A DNA stretch of 64,000 nucleotides from JBEKYD01 sp049509915. GTDB taxonomy: Bacteria > Acidobacteriota > Terriglobia > Bryobacterales > Bryobacteraceae. The notes below the pieces were generated by a model that had not been told where the DNA came from, did no database searches, and saw nothing but the letters and a program-made list of their open reading frames with translations. Position 1 is the first letter of the stretch, and every line of letters begins with the position of its first letter. This document shows, in pieces, positions 8,476-18,282 of the stretch. Made by a program: the position numbers and the translations under genes. The DNA lies in the NCBI GenBank assembly GCA_049509915.1, contig JBEKZL010000002.1, positions 5,412 to 69,411 on the forward strand, in the 5' to 3' direction.

Positions 8476-8617
8476 TCTTGCCGAGATCCCGCCCCTCGGG
8501 CCTCACCCTTGATCGCCAAGTGCTTGCCGTTGCCGGCCGCCATGATGGGCGGCAAAGTGCATGGTAGGCGATGTCGCGGCCAGTCGGGTTGTTTTGGATT
8601 CGGCCGCATCGACCATT

Positions 8618-9166
8618 ATGAATATCGCTAAGATCGTCACCGTCGCCGTGCTCGCGGCCTCGTTTGCGAGTCCCTCATTTGCCGGAGATGGGCCGGGCGC
8701 CGGAGCGGGCATCCAACAAGAGAAAGCTGCCACGGAGAAGTCCGGCGAGGCCTCTCTCACAAAAAAGACGCCCTCAAAGGCAGTGTCCACGGGGCTGGTC
8801 GCTGTGAATGCAAACTCCGAAGTGTTTGAAGACATCACCATCGCAGCCGGCCAGACGTATTCGATGGACTCGACGTTGGACTATACTTCCGCGGCTACCG
8901 TGGCGGTCACGATGGAATGTGTGGCGTGTACCACCGCGGCCACCTCGCTCGGCAGCTCGGGGTTGGTGCTGCAGGCTCGCTGGGCGGTTCCGGGCGCTGA
9001 GTTCTTCGTGACGGCGGAGAGCAAAGCCGCGACGGCGTTCAGCTACTGGGACGCGGGCAGCGTTTTGTTTAACGTTTACGGCACCCAGTTCCGGCTGGTG
9101 CTTCAAAACAAGGGGAGCGCTTCCATCACAATCGACCAGATCACGCTCTTCCAGCATAGTCAGTGA
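8618..9166 (+). CDS. Secreted hypothetical protein
   Basis: ATG 8618 gives a 182-aa protein whose first 22 residues (MNIAKIVTVAVLAASFASPS...) form a clear signal peptide ending at SFA. An open frame runs 19 codons further upstream but would bury the signal. The mature part starts with a Gly/Ala/Lys-rich linker and then a Thr/Ser/Val-rich beta-type region, with a CVACTTAATS pair of cysteines and ITIDQITLFQHSQ at the end. I recognise no domain. It probably forms a small beta-sandwich outside the cytoplasm. Confidence 0.6.
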   Translation: MNIAKIVTVAVLAASFASPSFAGDGPGAGAGIQQEKAATEKSGEASLTKKTPSKAVSTGLVAVNANSEVFEDITIAAGQTYSMDSTLDYTSAATVAVTMECVACTTAATSLGSSGLVLQARWAVPGAEFFVTAESKAATAFSYWDAGSVLFNVYGTQFRLVLQNKGSASITIDQITLFQHSQ

Positions 9167-9260
9167 CGGACTCCGGAGTTCACGAGCAGCGTTGAAAGCG
9201 TGCGTCCAGATGAGCAGCGGCAGCTTCGTTAGACGCTCGGCGTGGTCACGGTCCTCCTCC

Positions 9261-10841
9261 TCACGGCCGCTTCGGCACGTACTCGAAAACCGTCCACGCG
9301 GAAGTGGAAGGGCCGCAGCCGGCGACGGAAAACACGGGACGCCAGGCGGTTGGGCAGCTTCGCAGCATCTCGGCCATGACGCGCTCATGGAGGCGCAACT
9401 CGGTTAGCGGGCGATCCTCCCAGAGGATCAGGCTCACCGGGTTCCGCCCAAGGTAATCCATCATTTCTTTGGGGGAGTGAACCCGGGGCGAGTAATCGCC
9501 GCCGAACCAGCTCTGGGAAGAGAAAGCCTTATTGGGACGGACCAATTGATAGGCGGGATTGCGCGACCCCAGCCAGGCGAACTCGGCGATGAAGGGGCCC
9601 TCCAGGTTGGACGGCACCATGATCCTCCGGCCCTGCCAGCGCGGGTCGCCGACCACGGCTTTCACCACCGCCTCCACCGGATACCGGGCGGGCCGGGGAA
9701 AGTGGCCCCATTCGAGCACCGAGAACGCCAAAGTGCCGGTGACAAGACACGCCACGGCGACGCGCTTGGGGCCGTCCGAAATCCCGGATAGAAGGGCCGT
9801 CCAGCCGTTAATAGACAGAACCAGCAATGCCGCGGCAACCGCCAGCAGGTAGCGCGTTTCGCCGGGACCGACTGGAGAAATCACCAGGAACGCCACGGAT
9901 CCGGCCGCTAGCAGAACGGCCCCCAAGTCCTCGTCCCCCCAACGCGAGCGGAACAGAAGCAGAAGCACCAGCCCCGTCACCAAAAGCGGCAGCAGAGATG
10001 CCGGAAACATGTAAAACAAGCCACTCAGGAACGCTAGCACCCGTTCGGAATTAAGAGAGCGATGGCCGGGCGGCAAGCCGTAAGTCGCCAGCCGGGCAGT
10101 CCACCAGGCCCAGGGGCCAACCAACGCCGCGACGATCACCGGCTGCAACCAGAACGCCGGTTTGCGCCACCAGTTCAGTCGCCGCGAGAAGAGCGCGAGA
10201 GCGAATGGCAAAGCGCACAAGTAAAGCGCGCTGTATTTGGAGAGTACTGCCGCGGCGCAGGCCACTCCGCACAGGGCTCCGGTCGCGAGCGACGGGTTTC
10301 GCAGCAAACGCAGCGACAGAAACAACACCACCAGGGCGAGAAAGGAAGTGACATGGTCGACCATCACCATGGTGATGTATTGCTGGACCTGCGGAAGACT
10401 GAGGTAAAGCAGGCCGGCACAGAAACCCACCTCTGCTCCCGCACGCCGCCGCACCAGCGCAAACAGGAGCCAGGCGGAACCGGCCGCGCAAACCGCCGGG
10501 ACGATCAATGCCTGCCAGCGGCCCACCCCCGCCAGCAGAAACCAGGTGCCCGTCACGGCGTAGAATAGCGGCGGCCAATAGCCCACGGCAAAGTAGGGGT
10601 AGTGATCGTAATACTGCCGCGCGAACGCTATTGGCTGCAGAAGCCGGCCGGAGAGTACCCAGTCGTGGAACATGACGCTGCCGACGAAGTGCGCCGGCTC
10701 GTCCGGGTAGGCCACAAATGGCATGTGCCACGCCCCGGCGGCGGTGTCCAGCAGAAGGCAGAACGCCAGGTAGGCCAACCCCGCGGCGGTTGGGACCAAT
10801 AGCCGTTTCCAGCCGGACAGTTCGCTGCGCTGGCCGCTCAC
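9261..10841 (-). CDS. GT-C / family 39-like membrane glycosyltransferase
   Basis: A 526-aa polytopic membrane protein with roughly ten hydrophobic helices. After TM1 (LVPTAAGLAYLAFCLLLDTA) the first periplasmic loop carries AYPDEPAHFVGSV; an acidic pair at this position is the catalytic site of GT39/ArnT-type lipid-sugar transferases. The C-terminus is a soluble domain. The start is taken as GTG 10841, overlapping the stop of the upstream flavoprotein gene by four bases (GTGA). The open frame extends 26 codons further, but that stretch is the other gene's coding sequence. Probably transfers a sugar from a polyprenyl carrier outside the membrane; acceptor unknown. Confidence 0.78.
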   Translation of the reverse strand: MSGQRSELSGWKRLLVPTAAGLAYLAFCLLLDTAAGAWHMPFVAYPDEPAHFVGSVMFHDWVLSGRLLQPIAFARQYYDHYPYFAVGYWPPLFYAVTGTWFLLAGVGRWQALIVPAVCAAGSAWLLFALVRRRAGAEVGFCAGLLYLSLPQVQQYITMVMVDHVTSFLALVVLFLSLRLLRNPSLATGALCGVACAAAVLSKYSALYLCALPFALALFSRRLNWWRKPAFWLQPVIVAALVGPWAWWTARLATYGLPPGHRSLNSERVLAFLSGLFYMFPASLLPLLVTGLVLLLLFRSRWGDEDLGAVLLAAGSVAFLVISPVGPGETRYLLAVAAALLVLSINGWTALLSGISDGPKRVAVACLVTGTLAFSVLEWGHFPRPARYPVEAVVKAVVGDPRWQGRRIMVPSNLEGPFIAEFAWLGSRNPAYQLVRPNKAFSSQSWFGGDYSPRVHSPKEMMDYLGRNPVSLILWEDRPLTELRLHERVMAEMLRSCPTAWRPVFSVAGCGPSTSAWTVFEYVPKRP

Positions 10842-12451
10842 TGCCCGCCCTGGAGGCCAGCCTGCCGATCCGGGGTGGTCGCCTCTTCGTGATACTCGGT
10901 TTCGGTGTTCACGTCCCAAAGATTGCTCTTATCGGTGATGCCCGCCACGATATTGTCCACGGCCATCATGGCGGTCAGCATGGAATGATCCTGGTTATTG
11001 TAACGGTGCATGCCGTTCCGGCCGATCAGAAACAGGTTCTCATAGTGGTCCGTATACTGGCGGATATCCGAAAAACGGTCATAGGTGCCGAAGTAAGCCG
11101 GATAGGTTTTCTCCACGCGCAGCACCACCGCGTCGAGCACTTCGCCGGCGTCGATGATACCGATCCTGCTCAACTCCTCTTTGGCCAGCGCCACCATCGG
11201 CTCATCTGGCAACTTCCACAATTCGTCGGTCTGGTTGCAGAAGTATTCCAGCCCCAGCCAAACCGTGGAGGGGTCCGCCACCATGAACGGGCTCCAGTTG
11301 TTGAAGACCTGGAGCCGGCCCAGCAACACGTCCGGCTCCTGAATGTAGATCCAGTTATCGCTGATCAGTTTCCGCCCCCGCGGTGTGCCGTCGTGGATCT
11401 TCAGCGAGCGCAGCAGCAGCCCCACGGTGATGAAATCTCGATAAACCAGGCCGTCCGACACGGCTAGCACTTCGGCTGGCGGAGGCGTGTCGAAAGAGCG
11501 CATCAATTCCTGGATCGGCGCGGTGGAGAAGAAGTAATCGCCGCCGAAGCTGCGCCGCTCGCCGGTCTCTTCCGACACAGCTTCGACAGCCGTCACCCGC
11601 CAGCCGTCGGTTCTGACCCGGTCGGCCCGCCAGCCGCACTGGATTTCGCCGCCCAGTTCCCGCACCCGCCGCGCAACTTCCTCCCACATCTGCCCAGGGC
11701 CGAACTTAGGGTAGAGGAATTGCTCGATCAGCGAAGTCTCCGTGCCTTTATGATTGAGCGCGCCCTCGACTTTCCGCGGAAAGGCCTTGCGAAAGGCATG
11801 CGCCAGAGCGGCCCGGATGGACAGCCCCTTGATGCGCTGGGCGCCCCATTCGGCGCTGATCTTGTCACAGGGGACGCCCCATACCTTTTCGGTGTAGCTC
11901 TTGAAAAACGTGAGGTAGAGCTCTTTGCCGAAACGGTTGATGAAAAATTGTTCCAGCGTGCGTTCGTCGGGGAGGGGCCGAAGCGCGCTCTTCACGTAAC
12001 TGAGCCCGATCTTCGCCGTGCGCCACGCCCCTAGCTTGACCAGCGTATCCTTACTCAGACTGATGGGGTAATCAAAGAAGCGGCGCAGATAGTAAATGCG
12101 CGACTTACGCGGGCGCAGCAGCATGACCCGGTCTTCGCGCGCCGGGTCGGGCCCGGCCGGAGCCGCGTCCACGCTCCGTTCCATGCCGCGATACCGGATG
12201 GCCTCGGCGCCGTTCCGGCCGCCCTCGAGCGGCAGCATCTGCAGCCACCAGCGCATGACCCGGTCCACTTTGGAAAAAAACCGGTGGCCGCCGATATCGA
12301 TCCGGTTCCCCTTGTAGTTGACGGTGCGGGAAATACCGCCCATCTCCCGGCTCCTCTCAAGCACGATGGGCCGGATACCGGCTCGGGTGGATAGTTCGTA
12401 AGCGGCGGTCAGTCCCGCCGGACCCGCTCCAATGACGACGGCCTGCTTCAT
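10838..12451 (-). CDS. FAD-dependent oxidoreductase, UDP-galactopyranose-mutase-like
   Basis: A 537-aa flavoprotein opening with the dinucleotide-binding motif AVVIGAGPAGLTAAYELST, then GGISRTVNYKGNRIDIGGHR and FFSKVDRVMRWW. This is the amine-oxidase/Glf superfamily branch found in polysaccharide clusters; EKVWGVPCDKISAEWGAQRI and GRNGMHRYNNQDHSML are typical of it. Longer than true Glf (about 380 aa), so isomerisation of UDP-galactose to the furanose form is only one possibility. The partner downstream is a GT-C glycosyltransferase with a 4-nt translational overlap, which places it in surface-sugar metabolism. Confidence 0.78.
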   Translation of the reverse strand: MKQAVVIGAGPAGLTAAYELSTRAGIRPIVLERSREMGGISRTVNYKGNRIDIGGHRFFSKVDRVMRWWLQMLPLEGGRNGAEAIRYRGMERSVDAAPAGPDPAREDRVMLLRPRKSRIYYLRRFFDYPISLSKDTLVKLGAWRTAKIGLSYVKSALRPLPDERTLEQFFINRFGKELYLTFFKSYTEKVWGVPCDKISAEWGAQRIKGLSIRAALAHAFRKAFPRKVEGALNHKGTETSLIEQFLYPKFGPGQMWEEVARRVRELGGEIQCGWRADRVRTDGWRVTAVEAVSEETGERRSFGGDYFFSTAPIQELMRSFDTPPPAEVLAVSDGLVYRDFITVGLLLRSLKIHDGTPRGRKLISDNWIYIQEPDVLLGRLQVFNNWSPFMVADPSTVWLGLEYFCNQTDELWKLPDEPMVALAKEELSRIGIIDAGEVLDAVVLRVEKTYPAYFGTYDRFSDIRQYTDHYENLFLIGRNGMHRYNNQDHSMLTAMMAVDNIVAGITDKSNLWDVNTETEYHEEATTPDRQAGLQGGQ

Positions 12452-12687
12452 GCCCTGAAGATCCCGAGTAGAGCGCCGAACGGCGGACCGAACGGACGCA
12501 ACCGAGCCACGCTCAAAATTGCCATCGATTTAGAAATTATACCCTCATGACTCGCCACGCCCTCTTGCTAAAGCGCCGCGTCCGGTTCCAGGACGGCGAT
12601 TTTCGGTGCCGGGGCGGATGGGTTCGTACATCGGGGTTCCCTTTCTGCGTCGCCACGGGGCGAAGTTGTGCGAGAATTGCGGACGAG

Positions 12688-14034
12688 ATGGGAACCCGTA
12701 CAGGACGTCGGAGAGCCGCTCGTCGCCGCGGTTTCCGCATCTCTCGTATTCGGCCGGATGTCGCCATATTCCTGCTTGCCGTTGCCGTTCGTGGACTTCT
12801 GCTTTCTGGTGTGCCAGCGGTCGATTTTCTCTACGGGCGTTTGACAGAGCGTGGTCTTGTTTCGGGAGAAGAGGGAATCAACGTTGCCGTCGCACTCAGC
12901 CGGAAGGGTGAATTTGCCGACCCTTTCGGCCGAGCCACTGGTCCAACGGCGCACCTCCCTCCCGCATTTCCGGTGGTGACGGCGGCTGTGTTTAGGATCT
13001 TCGGGTACGGACGCGCCGCCGCGGCAGTCCGCAACGGAATTGTCATCGTGGGCGTAGGGCTCGTCTACGCCTCCCTTCCCGCGGCCTCGGCGGCTCTTGG
13101 CATTGGCGCCAATGCGGGGCTCGTCGCGGGATTCGGGGCGGCGGCCTTTCCCGCGTTTCGATCGAGCGAAGTGTTTCGGGGTCGCGACGAGTGGGCGGCG
13201 GCACTCCTCCTGTTGTGGTTGACGGTCCTGCTGTGCCGGGTTTCGGGCCATTCAGGCGCTCGCATCCGGGATGCATGTGTCTTTGGGCTGGGTTGGGGGT
13301 TGCTCCTGTACATTCAGCCTTCGGTCGCAACGCTGCTCCCGGTTCAGGCCGCTATCTGCCTTGTGTATTCGGGCCGAAGCGCGCTCAAAAAACGTCTTGC
13401 TCAGGGGCTGATTGCGGCGGCGATCGTCGTCGCGATGCTTGCCCCCTGGACCATCCGAAACCGCCTCACCATGGGAGCCTGGTTGTTCATGCGCGACAAT
13501 TTCGGTCTTGAGCTTCACGTTTCGAATGGCGACGGCGCCCAGCCATCCCAACAAGTCAATCAGAGCATCGGGTGGTATGACAAGGTCCATCCGATGTACT
13601 CCGCGGCAGCGACGGACGAGATTCGCCGGGTTGGCGAGGTGAATTTCAACCGGAAGCTCCTGGGTGAATCGCTGTCTTGGATCGCGGCCCATCCCGGCCG
13701 TTTCCGCGACCTGACTCTGGCTCGTATCGCTCTTTTCTGGACCGATGTTCCGTCCAACCGTTTGGCCTTTCTAGTCCGGCTGCTCTGGTCTCTCTTCGCG
13801 TGGCTTGGGCTCTTTCTCATGTGGCGGGCCGGACATCGGCTACCATCACTGTTGCTGACTTCCATACTCGCTTTTTACCCTCTAACGTACTATCTCGTCC
13901 AGTATTCCACCCGTTATGTCCTCGTGATTTGCTTCGCTATCTTCCTGCCAGCGGGGTTCGCGGTGGAGCGGTGCTGTGCCATACTGTGGGAACATACGAA
14001 ACCCTCTCGGCCAGTTAGCGAACTGACCTCATGA
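12688..14034 (+). CDS. Membrane glycosyltransferase (GT-C fold, dolichyl-mannosyltransferase-like)
   Basis: A 448-aa polytopic membrane protein. ATG 12688 (MGTRTGRRRAARRRG) gives a short basic N-terminus before TM1 (DVAIFLLAVAVRGLLLSGVP). An open frame extends 47 codons upstream but is hydrophilic and cysteine-rich, unlike family members. The first loop has LVSGEEGINVAVALSRKGEF with an acidic pair at the usual GT39 position, and APWTIRNRLTMGAWLFMRDN precedes a soluble loop typical of this family. Codon use is less GC-biased than in the neighbouring housekeeping genes. Predicted to act on a lipid-linked sugar. Confidence 0.72.
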   Translation: MGTRTGRRRAARRRGFRISRIRPDVAIFLLAVAVRGLLLSGVPAVDFLYGRLTERGLVSGEEGINVAVALSRKGEFADPFGRATGPTAHLPPAFPVVTAAVFRIFGYGRAAAAVRNGIVIVGVGLVYASLPAASAALGIGANAGLVAGFGAAAFPAFRSSEVFRGRDEWAAALLLLWLTVLLCRVSGHSGARIRDACVFGLGWGLLLYIQPSVATLLPVQAAICLVYSGRSALKKRLAQGLIAAAIVVAMLAPWTIRNRLTMGAWLFMRDNFGLELHVSNGDGAQPSQQVNQSIGWYDKVHPMYSAAATDEIRRVGEVNFNRKLLGESLSWIAAHPGRFRDLTLARIALFWTDVPSNRLAFLVRLLWSLFAWLGLFLMWRAGHRLPSLLLTSILAFYPLTYYLVQYSTRYVLVICFAIFLPAGFAVERCCAILWEHTKPSRPVSELTS

Positions 14035-14115
14035 TCCCTGTCTCTCATAGGCGGATCGATGAAAGGGTAGTGTGATACCATCTGACAAAATAGGATCTCG
14101 GCTTCGTCCACTCAA

Positions 14116-15507
14116 ATGATGCAAGTGCAAGTGTCTTCCATTCAATCCGCGGAGCGATGCAAGCTGCCCCCTGCCGCAATAAGCCGGTGGCGAAGGTACC
14201 TGAATCGGCTGCTTGCACGGGAGTTGAACGCTCTGGTCCGGTACTACGATCGGGTCATCCAGTGGCTGCCTCGTGAAAACGACTCCGGGGCGCTCCTGGC
14301 TGAAATCGATAACCCGCGTAAAGAGGTGATTGACGATGGCGAGTCCTTCCCCGATCTGGCATCCGAAGACGAGTTGCGCACCGCCATCCTGATCAACGGA
14401 ACCTTCAATCACCACGTGGACATTCAAGGGCTGCTGTTGCCGCTGAAGGCCCGGTTGTCGCGCACCTCGCGTGTTTTGGTGGTTCTCTACAACCCTTACC
14501 TTCGCGGGTTGTACAGGTTAGCTAATCAGCTGGGCATTCGACGCGGCGAACTCCCCAGCACCTTCATTACGCGCGTCGACCTTGAGAATATTGCCGAGAT
14601 TTCGGGCTTCCGGATTGTTCGCCAGCGGCATGTCGGGTACTGCCCCTGGCGTCTGTTCGGCATAGGCGATCTCGTGAACCGCCTTATGCCAGCGCTCCCG
14701 ATGTTGCGCTGGTTTGCCTTTACCGACGTCGCGGTGCTCCGTCCCGTCATGCCGAAGATACCGGCTGGTATTTCGTGCGTAATTCCCGCCCGCAACGAAC
14801 GGGGCAATATTGAGAACGCACTGAAACGCATGCCCGACCTGGGCTGTCCGGTGGAAGTGATCTTCGTCGAGGGACATTCCACCGACGACACCTGGGCCGA
14901 GATTCTGCGAGTGGCCGAACTCTATCGCGGGCAATTTCGCATCCAGGCTCTGCAACAGACGGGCAAAGGCAAGGCCGACGCCGTTCGCTTCGGGTTCGCG
15001 CACGCCAATGAGCCGTTGCTGACCATTCTCGATGCCGATCTCACCATGCCCCCCGAGATGCTCGGGCGCTTTTTCCGGGCATACTGCGAAGGCCGGGGAG
15101 ACTTCATTAACGGATCGCGCCTGGTCTATCCAATGGAGGGCGACGCCATGCGCTTCCTCAACCGCTTAGGTAACATTTTCTTTGCTAAATGCCTGAGCTG
15201 GATACTGGACATGCGTCTCGGAGACTCGCTCTGCGGCACGAAGATGGTGACGCGGGCCGATTATCGGCGCATTCTCGCCTGGCGTCGCGATTTCGGCGAC
15301 TTCGACCCGTTTGGGGATTTCGAATTGCTATTCCCGGCGGCTGTCCTGGGGCTGGGGACGGTGGACATCCCGGTACGGTACATGGCGCGCCGCTACGGCA
15401 GCACCAACATCAGCCGGTTCCGGCATGGATTTCAGTTGTTGAGAATGACTTATATCGGGTTCCTCCGGATCAAGCTGGGAGTTGAAAGGCATGGACACTC
15501 TCGATAG
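14116..15507 (+). CDS. Methyltransferase-remnant / GT2 glycosyltransferase fusion
   Basis: A 463-aa protein. Residues about 60-210 match the second half of a class I methyltransferase fold (LRTAILINGTFNHHVDIQGL, then RTSRVLVVLYNPYLRGLY and DLENIAEISGFRIV). The glycine-rich SAM-binding motif of the first half is absent. From about 215 a family-2 glycosyltransferase begins: ISCVIPARNERGNIENAL, then VEVIFVEGHSTDDTW, the QTGKGKADAVRFGF loop and the metal site ILDADLTMPPE (DxD). GDFINGSRLVYPMEG and the LCGTKM motif follow, all typical of dolichol-phosphate-mannose-synthase-like enzymes. The N-terminal part is probably structural. It overlaps the next methyltransferase gene by about 17 nt. Confidence 0.82.
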   Translation: MMQVQVSSIQSAERCKLPPAAISRWRRYLNRLLARELNALVRYYDRVIQWLPRENDSGALLAEIDNPRKEVIDDGESFPDLASEDELRTAILINGTFNHHVDIQGLLLPLKARLSRTSRVLVVLYNPYLRGLYRLANQLGIRRGELPSTFITRVDLENIAEISGFRIVRQRHVGYCPWRLFGIGDLVNRLMPALPMLRWFAFTDVAVLRPVMPKIPAGISCVIPARNERGNIENALKRMPDLGCPVEVIFVEGHSTDDTWAEILRVAELYRGQFRIQALQQTGKGKADAVRFGFAHANEPLLTILDADLTMPPEMLGRFFRAYCEGRGDFINGSRLVYPMEGDAMRFLNRLGNIFFAKCLSWILDMRLGDSLCGTKMVTRADYRRILAWRRDFGDFDPFGDFELLFPAAVLGLGTVDIPVRYMARRYGSTNISRFRHGFQLLRMTYIGFLRIKLGVERHGHSR

Positions 15508-16228
15508 CCCGGACCGGGTCGCCGAGCTCCGCGCCGTCATCGACGCTAAGCCGGCGTTGAAACGGTTCTACGCGGAAATATATGCCCGGTACGCCGCCTC
15601 GCTGGCGATGTGCCCGCAGGGGGGCCTCGCGGTGGAACTTGGCTCCGGCGGCGGTTTCGCGCAGCGAGTTGTTCCGGAATTGGTTACCACCGACGTTTTG
15701 CCCTATGATGGGGTAGACCGCGTGGTGGATGCAACCCGCATGCCCTTCGCAAATCGTTCGGTGCGGTTTTTCGGCATGCTGAACGTTTTTCACCATATCC
15801 CCGATGTCGCGGCTTTTCTGCGGGAGGCCGGGCGTTGTCTGATGCCCGGCGGGCGCCTCCTGTTGATCGACCAGCATCCCGGTTGGATCGCGAAGCCTGT
15901 GTTACGGTTCCTTCATCACGAGCCATTTCGCCCGGATGCGACGGTTTGGCAATTTGAAAGCACCGGACCGCTGAGCGGCGCTAATGGCGCGCTTGCGTGG
16001 GTTGTTTTTGTTCGAGACCGCGCCCAGTTCATCCAGCAGTTCCCGGACCTCGAACTCCTCCAATATCGACCCTTTGCTCCGTTGACATATTGGTTATCGG
16101 GAGGGCTGAAACCCTGGCACTTGCTGCCTTCCGCGGCCTATGACATAGTCGCCGCCATAGATCGGGCGCTACTCCGCATTTCCATCCAATTCGGCAGTTT
16201 CGTCGAGATCGAAGTCGTTCGGCGATGA
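15491..16228 (+). CDS. Class I SAM-dependent methyltransferase
   Basis: A 245-aa protein with the SAM motif LAVELGSGGGFAQ at about residues 48-60, an acidic VTTDVLPYDGVD (motif II), DATRMPFANRSV (motif III) and FFGMLNVFHHIPDVAAFLRE. LMPGGRLLLIDQHPG completes the Methyltransf_11 pattern. ATG 15491 has GGGAG 9 nt upstream; a TTG at 15482 is also possible. The gene overlaps the end of the GT2 fusion, whose own methyltransferase half lacks the SAM site, so this enzyme may supply the methylation of the same glycan or lipid carrier. Substrate unknown. Confidence 0.82.
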   Translation: MDTLDSPDRVAELRAVIDAKPALKRFYAEIYARYAASLAMCPQGGLAVELGSGGGFAQRVVPELVTTDVLPYDGVDRVVDATRMPFANRSVRFFGMLNVFHHIPDVAAFLREAGRCLMPGGRLLLIDQHPGWIAKPVLRFLHHEPFRPDATVWQFESTGPLSGANGALAWVVFVRDRAQFIQQFPDLELLQYRPFAPLTYWLSGGLKPWHLLPSAAYDIVAAIDRALLRISIQFGSFVEIEVVRR

Positions 16229-16372
16229 CTTCATCGCGCCGCTAGCTCGTCTGTCTTCCGCGGTTCACCAGCCGAGACGGGGCGGTGGAACGACGAGCGG
16301 ACAAAATGCGCCTGCAGGTTTCGCATCGGGAGGCGACGCCGCGGATCGAGTGCGCTCAGGCCGGTCGATCGG

Positions 16373-18247
16373 TCACAATCGTGGCTCAGCCGTGGTCCCC
16401 GTAGATTGCGGTTGCTTCCTTTCCCAGATCTTAGCCGCCCAATACCCCGGGTCAACCCGCTGATAATCCCCGAATGTTCGAACCACGCGAAAATTCCGCT
16501 CCAACCACTGATAGACCTGCTGGTTGTAGTCGATGCCGAACGTGGGCATGTTGTATTCGGGCGCGCTTCTGTTGGAGAGCGCGACGTACTTAACCTGCTG
16601 CCGGTCGAGTTCCTCCAGAAACCGCGACGTCACCTCCCCGGGGGGGAGGACTCCCGGCGTCAAACACCACCAGCGGCTTGGGGCCGTGGTACCGGTAAAG
16701 TAGTAAAATGCCGCTTCCTCAGGCCAGACGACAAAACTCTCCGACCGTGTCTTGGCCTGATTGAGAAAGCCGAGGGTCTCGGTGAATGCCCTTCCGGTCC
16801 AAGGGACCTCGTAGATACTCCCCCTGGGAAAGCTCACAATAAAAGACCGCGAGCGGATGCCGTCATAAGACCTCGCCGTCACAGCCATAAGTCCGCAACA
16901 GAGGAGGGCGCTCGTGCATGTCCAGAGCCTCGGCGACTTGGGTACGTGGAAGATGCCGGCCAGCATTCGTACCGCGACGAGATAGCCGACGAACACGATC
17001 GAGTCGTAGAAGATCGAGTAGCCCGCGGTCCGCATCTGGAACATCGTGCGCGAACCCAGCGCGATCCCGGCGACCAGCATCACCAGCAATGCGGCTTCAT
17101 CGCCGGCCGGATCGCAGCGCCATTTTAGCAATATCCATACCAGAAGGATGCCCGAGGTGAAAACCATGCCGCGGTTGAAGTAAACGAAAGGCGCTACATC
17201 CAGGAGCAGTACCGGAACGGAGCCTCGCCCGAATTGGGATGCGTAAAGGAGCACGAGATGAACAACGGAGAGCGCGAGAGCTGCCGCCGCAACCAGAGCC
17301 GAGTTGACCCGGGAAACACTCGCAAATCGAACCAACGCCGCCGTCAGCGGCGCTCCTAGCAGTCCCGACAGCCCACACAGCACGATAGTGCCCGGAGGAG
17401 CCGCGGCTCCCGCGATGTGGGCCCAGTGGGCTCCCATCACCTTCATGAAATACGAGTCGGGCAGAATCGAAATATTGTCCCCGAACAGAAGCCTGGCACT
17501 GCCGGCCTGAATGTACCACCCGTAAACTCCGGCGGCCAACAACAGCCCCGGCGCGCAGGACGCGCTGCTCTTTGCGAATGCGCGCAACGATCGGGACCGG
17601 AGCGTCCGCACCAGAATGGCGGCGGCCACCACAACGTAAGCCGACATTCCAAACTCGATTTTTGTAATGGCCGTCAAGCCCGCGATGGATCCGGCCGCGA
17701 GCATGGTCCAGGGTTTCGGATCGACAGTGTCCCTTACCAGCAGCCAAGTCATGACAACTAACATCATGGTTGCGTATGCAGCCGGGTAGGAGTAGGGAAG
17801 CACGTAGTTGAACTCAGCTCCGTAGGTACCGCTCACCTCAAATGCCTGGATCAAACAGACAAGTCCTGCCGCAAAAGCAAGCGATACCGGCAGAAACATT
17901 CGGCTAAGGGAGTAAATCGACCAGGTTGTCACGCCAGCGATCGCAATCCCGGCCGTCTCCAAAAGCCATAAATGGATGCCAAAGGTTCGGAACAACAAAG
18001 CGTGCCAGCAGGGAATCAGCGGACCGTAGGGGTACCAAATGTCGAAGTACAGTCTCTTACCCTGGCTCAACGCCGCGGGGACATACAGTTCGCGACCGCA
18101 ATCGATGACTACAGTCCCCCACTTCTGCCACGTCACGGCACAGAAAATCGCCATCAAGGCCATCAGGGCCGCACGGGCGATGCGGTCATCGTGTCCTTTG
18201 CCTGCCGTCTCCACCGGACTGCCACCTCGCAGCGCCCACGTTACCAC
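16373..18247 (-). CDS. Membrane glycosyltransferase (GT-C fold)
   Basis: A 624-aa polytopic protein with about a dozen hydrophobic helices. After TM1 (ALMALMAIFCAVTW) comes VIDCGRELYVPAALSQGKRL and then FDIWYPYGPLIP. The D.GrELY.p..L..G..LY.D..y.YGPL pattern is typical of a family of predicted polyprenol-dependent glycosyltransferases. The C-terminal 200 residues form a soluble extracytoplasmic domain (SFVVWPEEAAFYYFTGTTAP). The annotated start is GTG 18247; a GTG eleven codons downstream is equally plausible. It faces the other glycan genes convergently. Acceptor and donor unknown. Confidence 0.72.
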   Translation of the reverse strand: MVTWALRGGSPVETAGKGHDDRIARAALMALMAIFCAVTWQKWGTVVIDCGRELYVPAALSQGKRLYFDIWYPYGPLIPCWHALLFRTFGIHLWLLETAGIAIAGVTTWSIYSLSRMFLPVSLAFAAGLVCLIQAFEVSGTYGAEFNYVLPYSYPAAYATMMLVVMTWLLVRDTVDPKPWTMLAAGSIAGLTAITKIEFGMSAYVVVAAAILVRTLRSRSLRAFAKSSASCAPGLLLAAGVYGWYIQAGSARLLFGDNISILPDSYFMKVMGAHWAHIAGAAAPPGTIVLCGLSGLLGAPLTAALVRFASVSRVNSALVAAAALALSVVHLVLLYASQFGRGSVPVLLLDVAPFVYFNRGMVFTSGILLVWILLKWRCDPAGDEAALLVMLVAGIALGSRTMFQMRTAGYSIFYDSIVFVGYLVAVRMLAGIFHVPKSPRLWTCTSALLCCGLMAVTARSYDGIRSRSFIVSFPRGSIYEVPWTGRAFTETLGFLNQAKTRSESFVVWPEEAAFYYFTGTTAPSRWWCLTPGVLPPGEVTSRFLEELDRQQVKYVALSNRSAPEYNMPTFGIDYNQQVYQWLERNFRVVRTFGDYQRVDPGYWAAKIWERKQPQSTGTTAEPRL

Positions 18248-18282
18248 ACCTTTTCGGCCTGGCTGATTCGTACGCTCGCTGC

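Noticed and set aside
12547..12687. 47-codon N-terminal extension of the GT-C protein
   Set aside because: Hydrophilic and cysteine-rich, not followed by a family-like start; ATG 12688 gives the usual short basic N-terminus.
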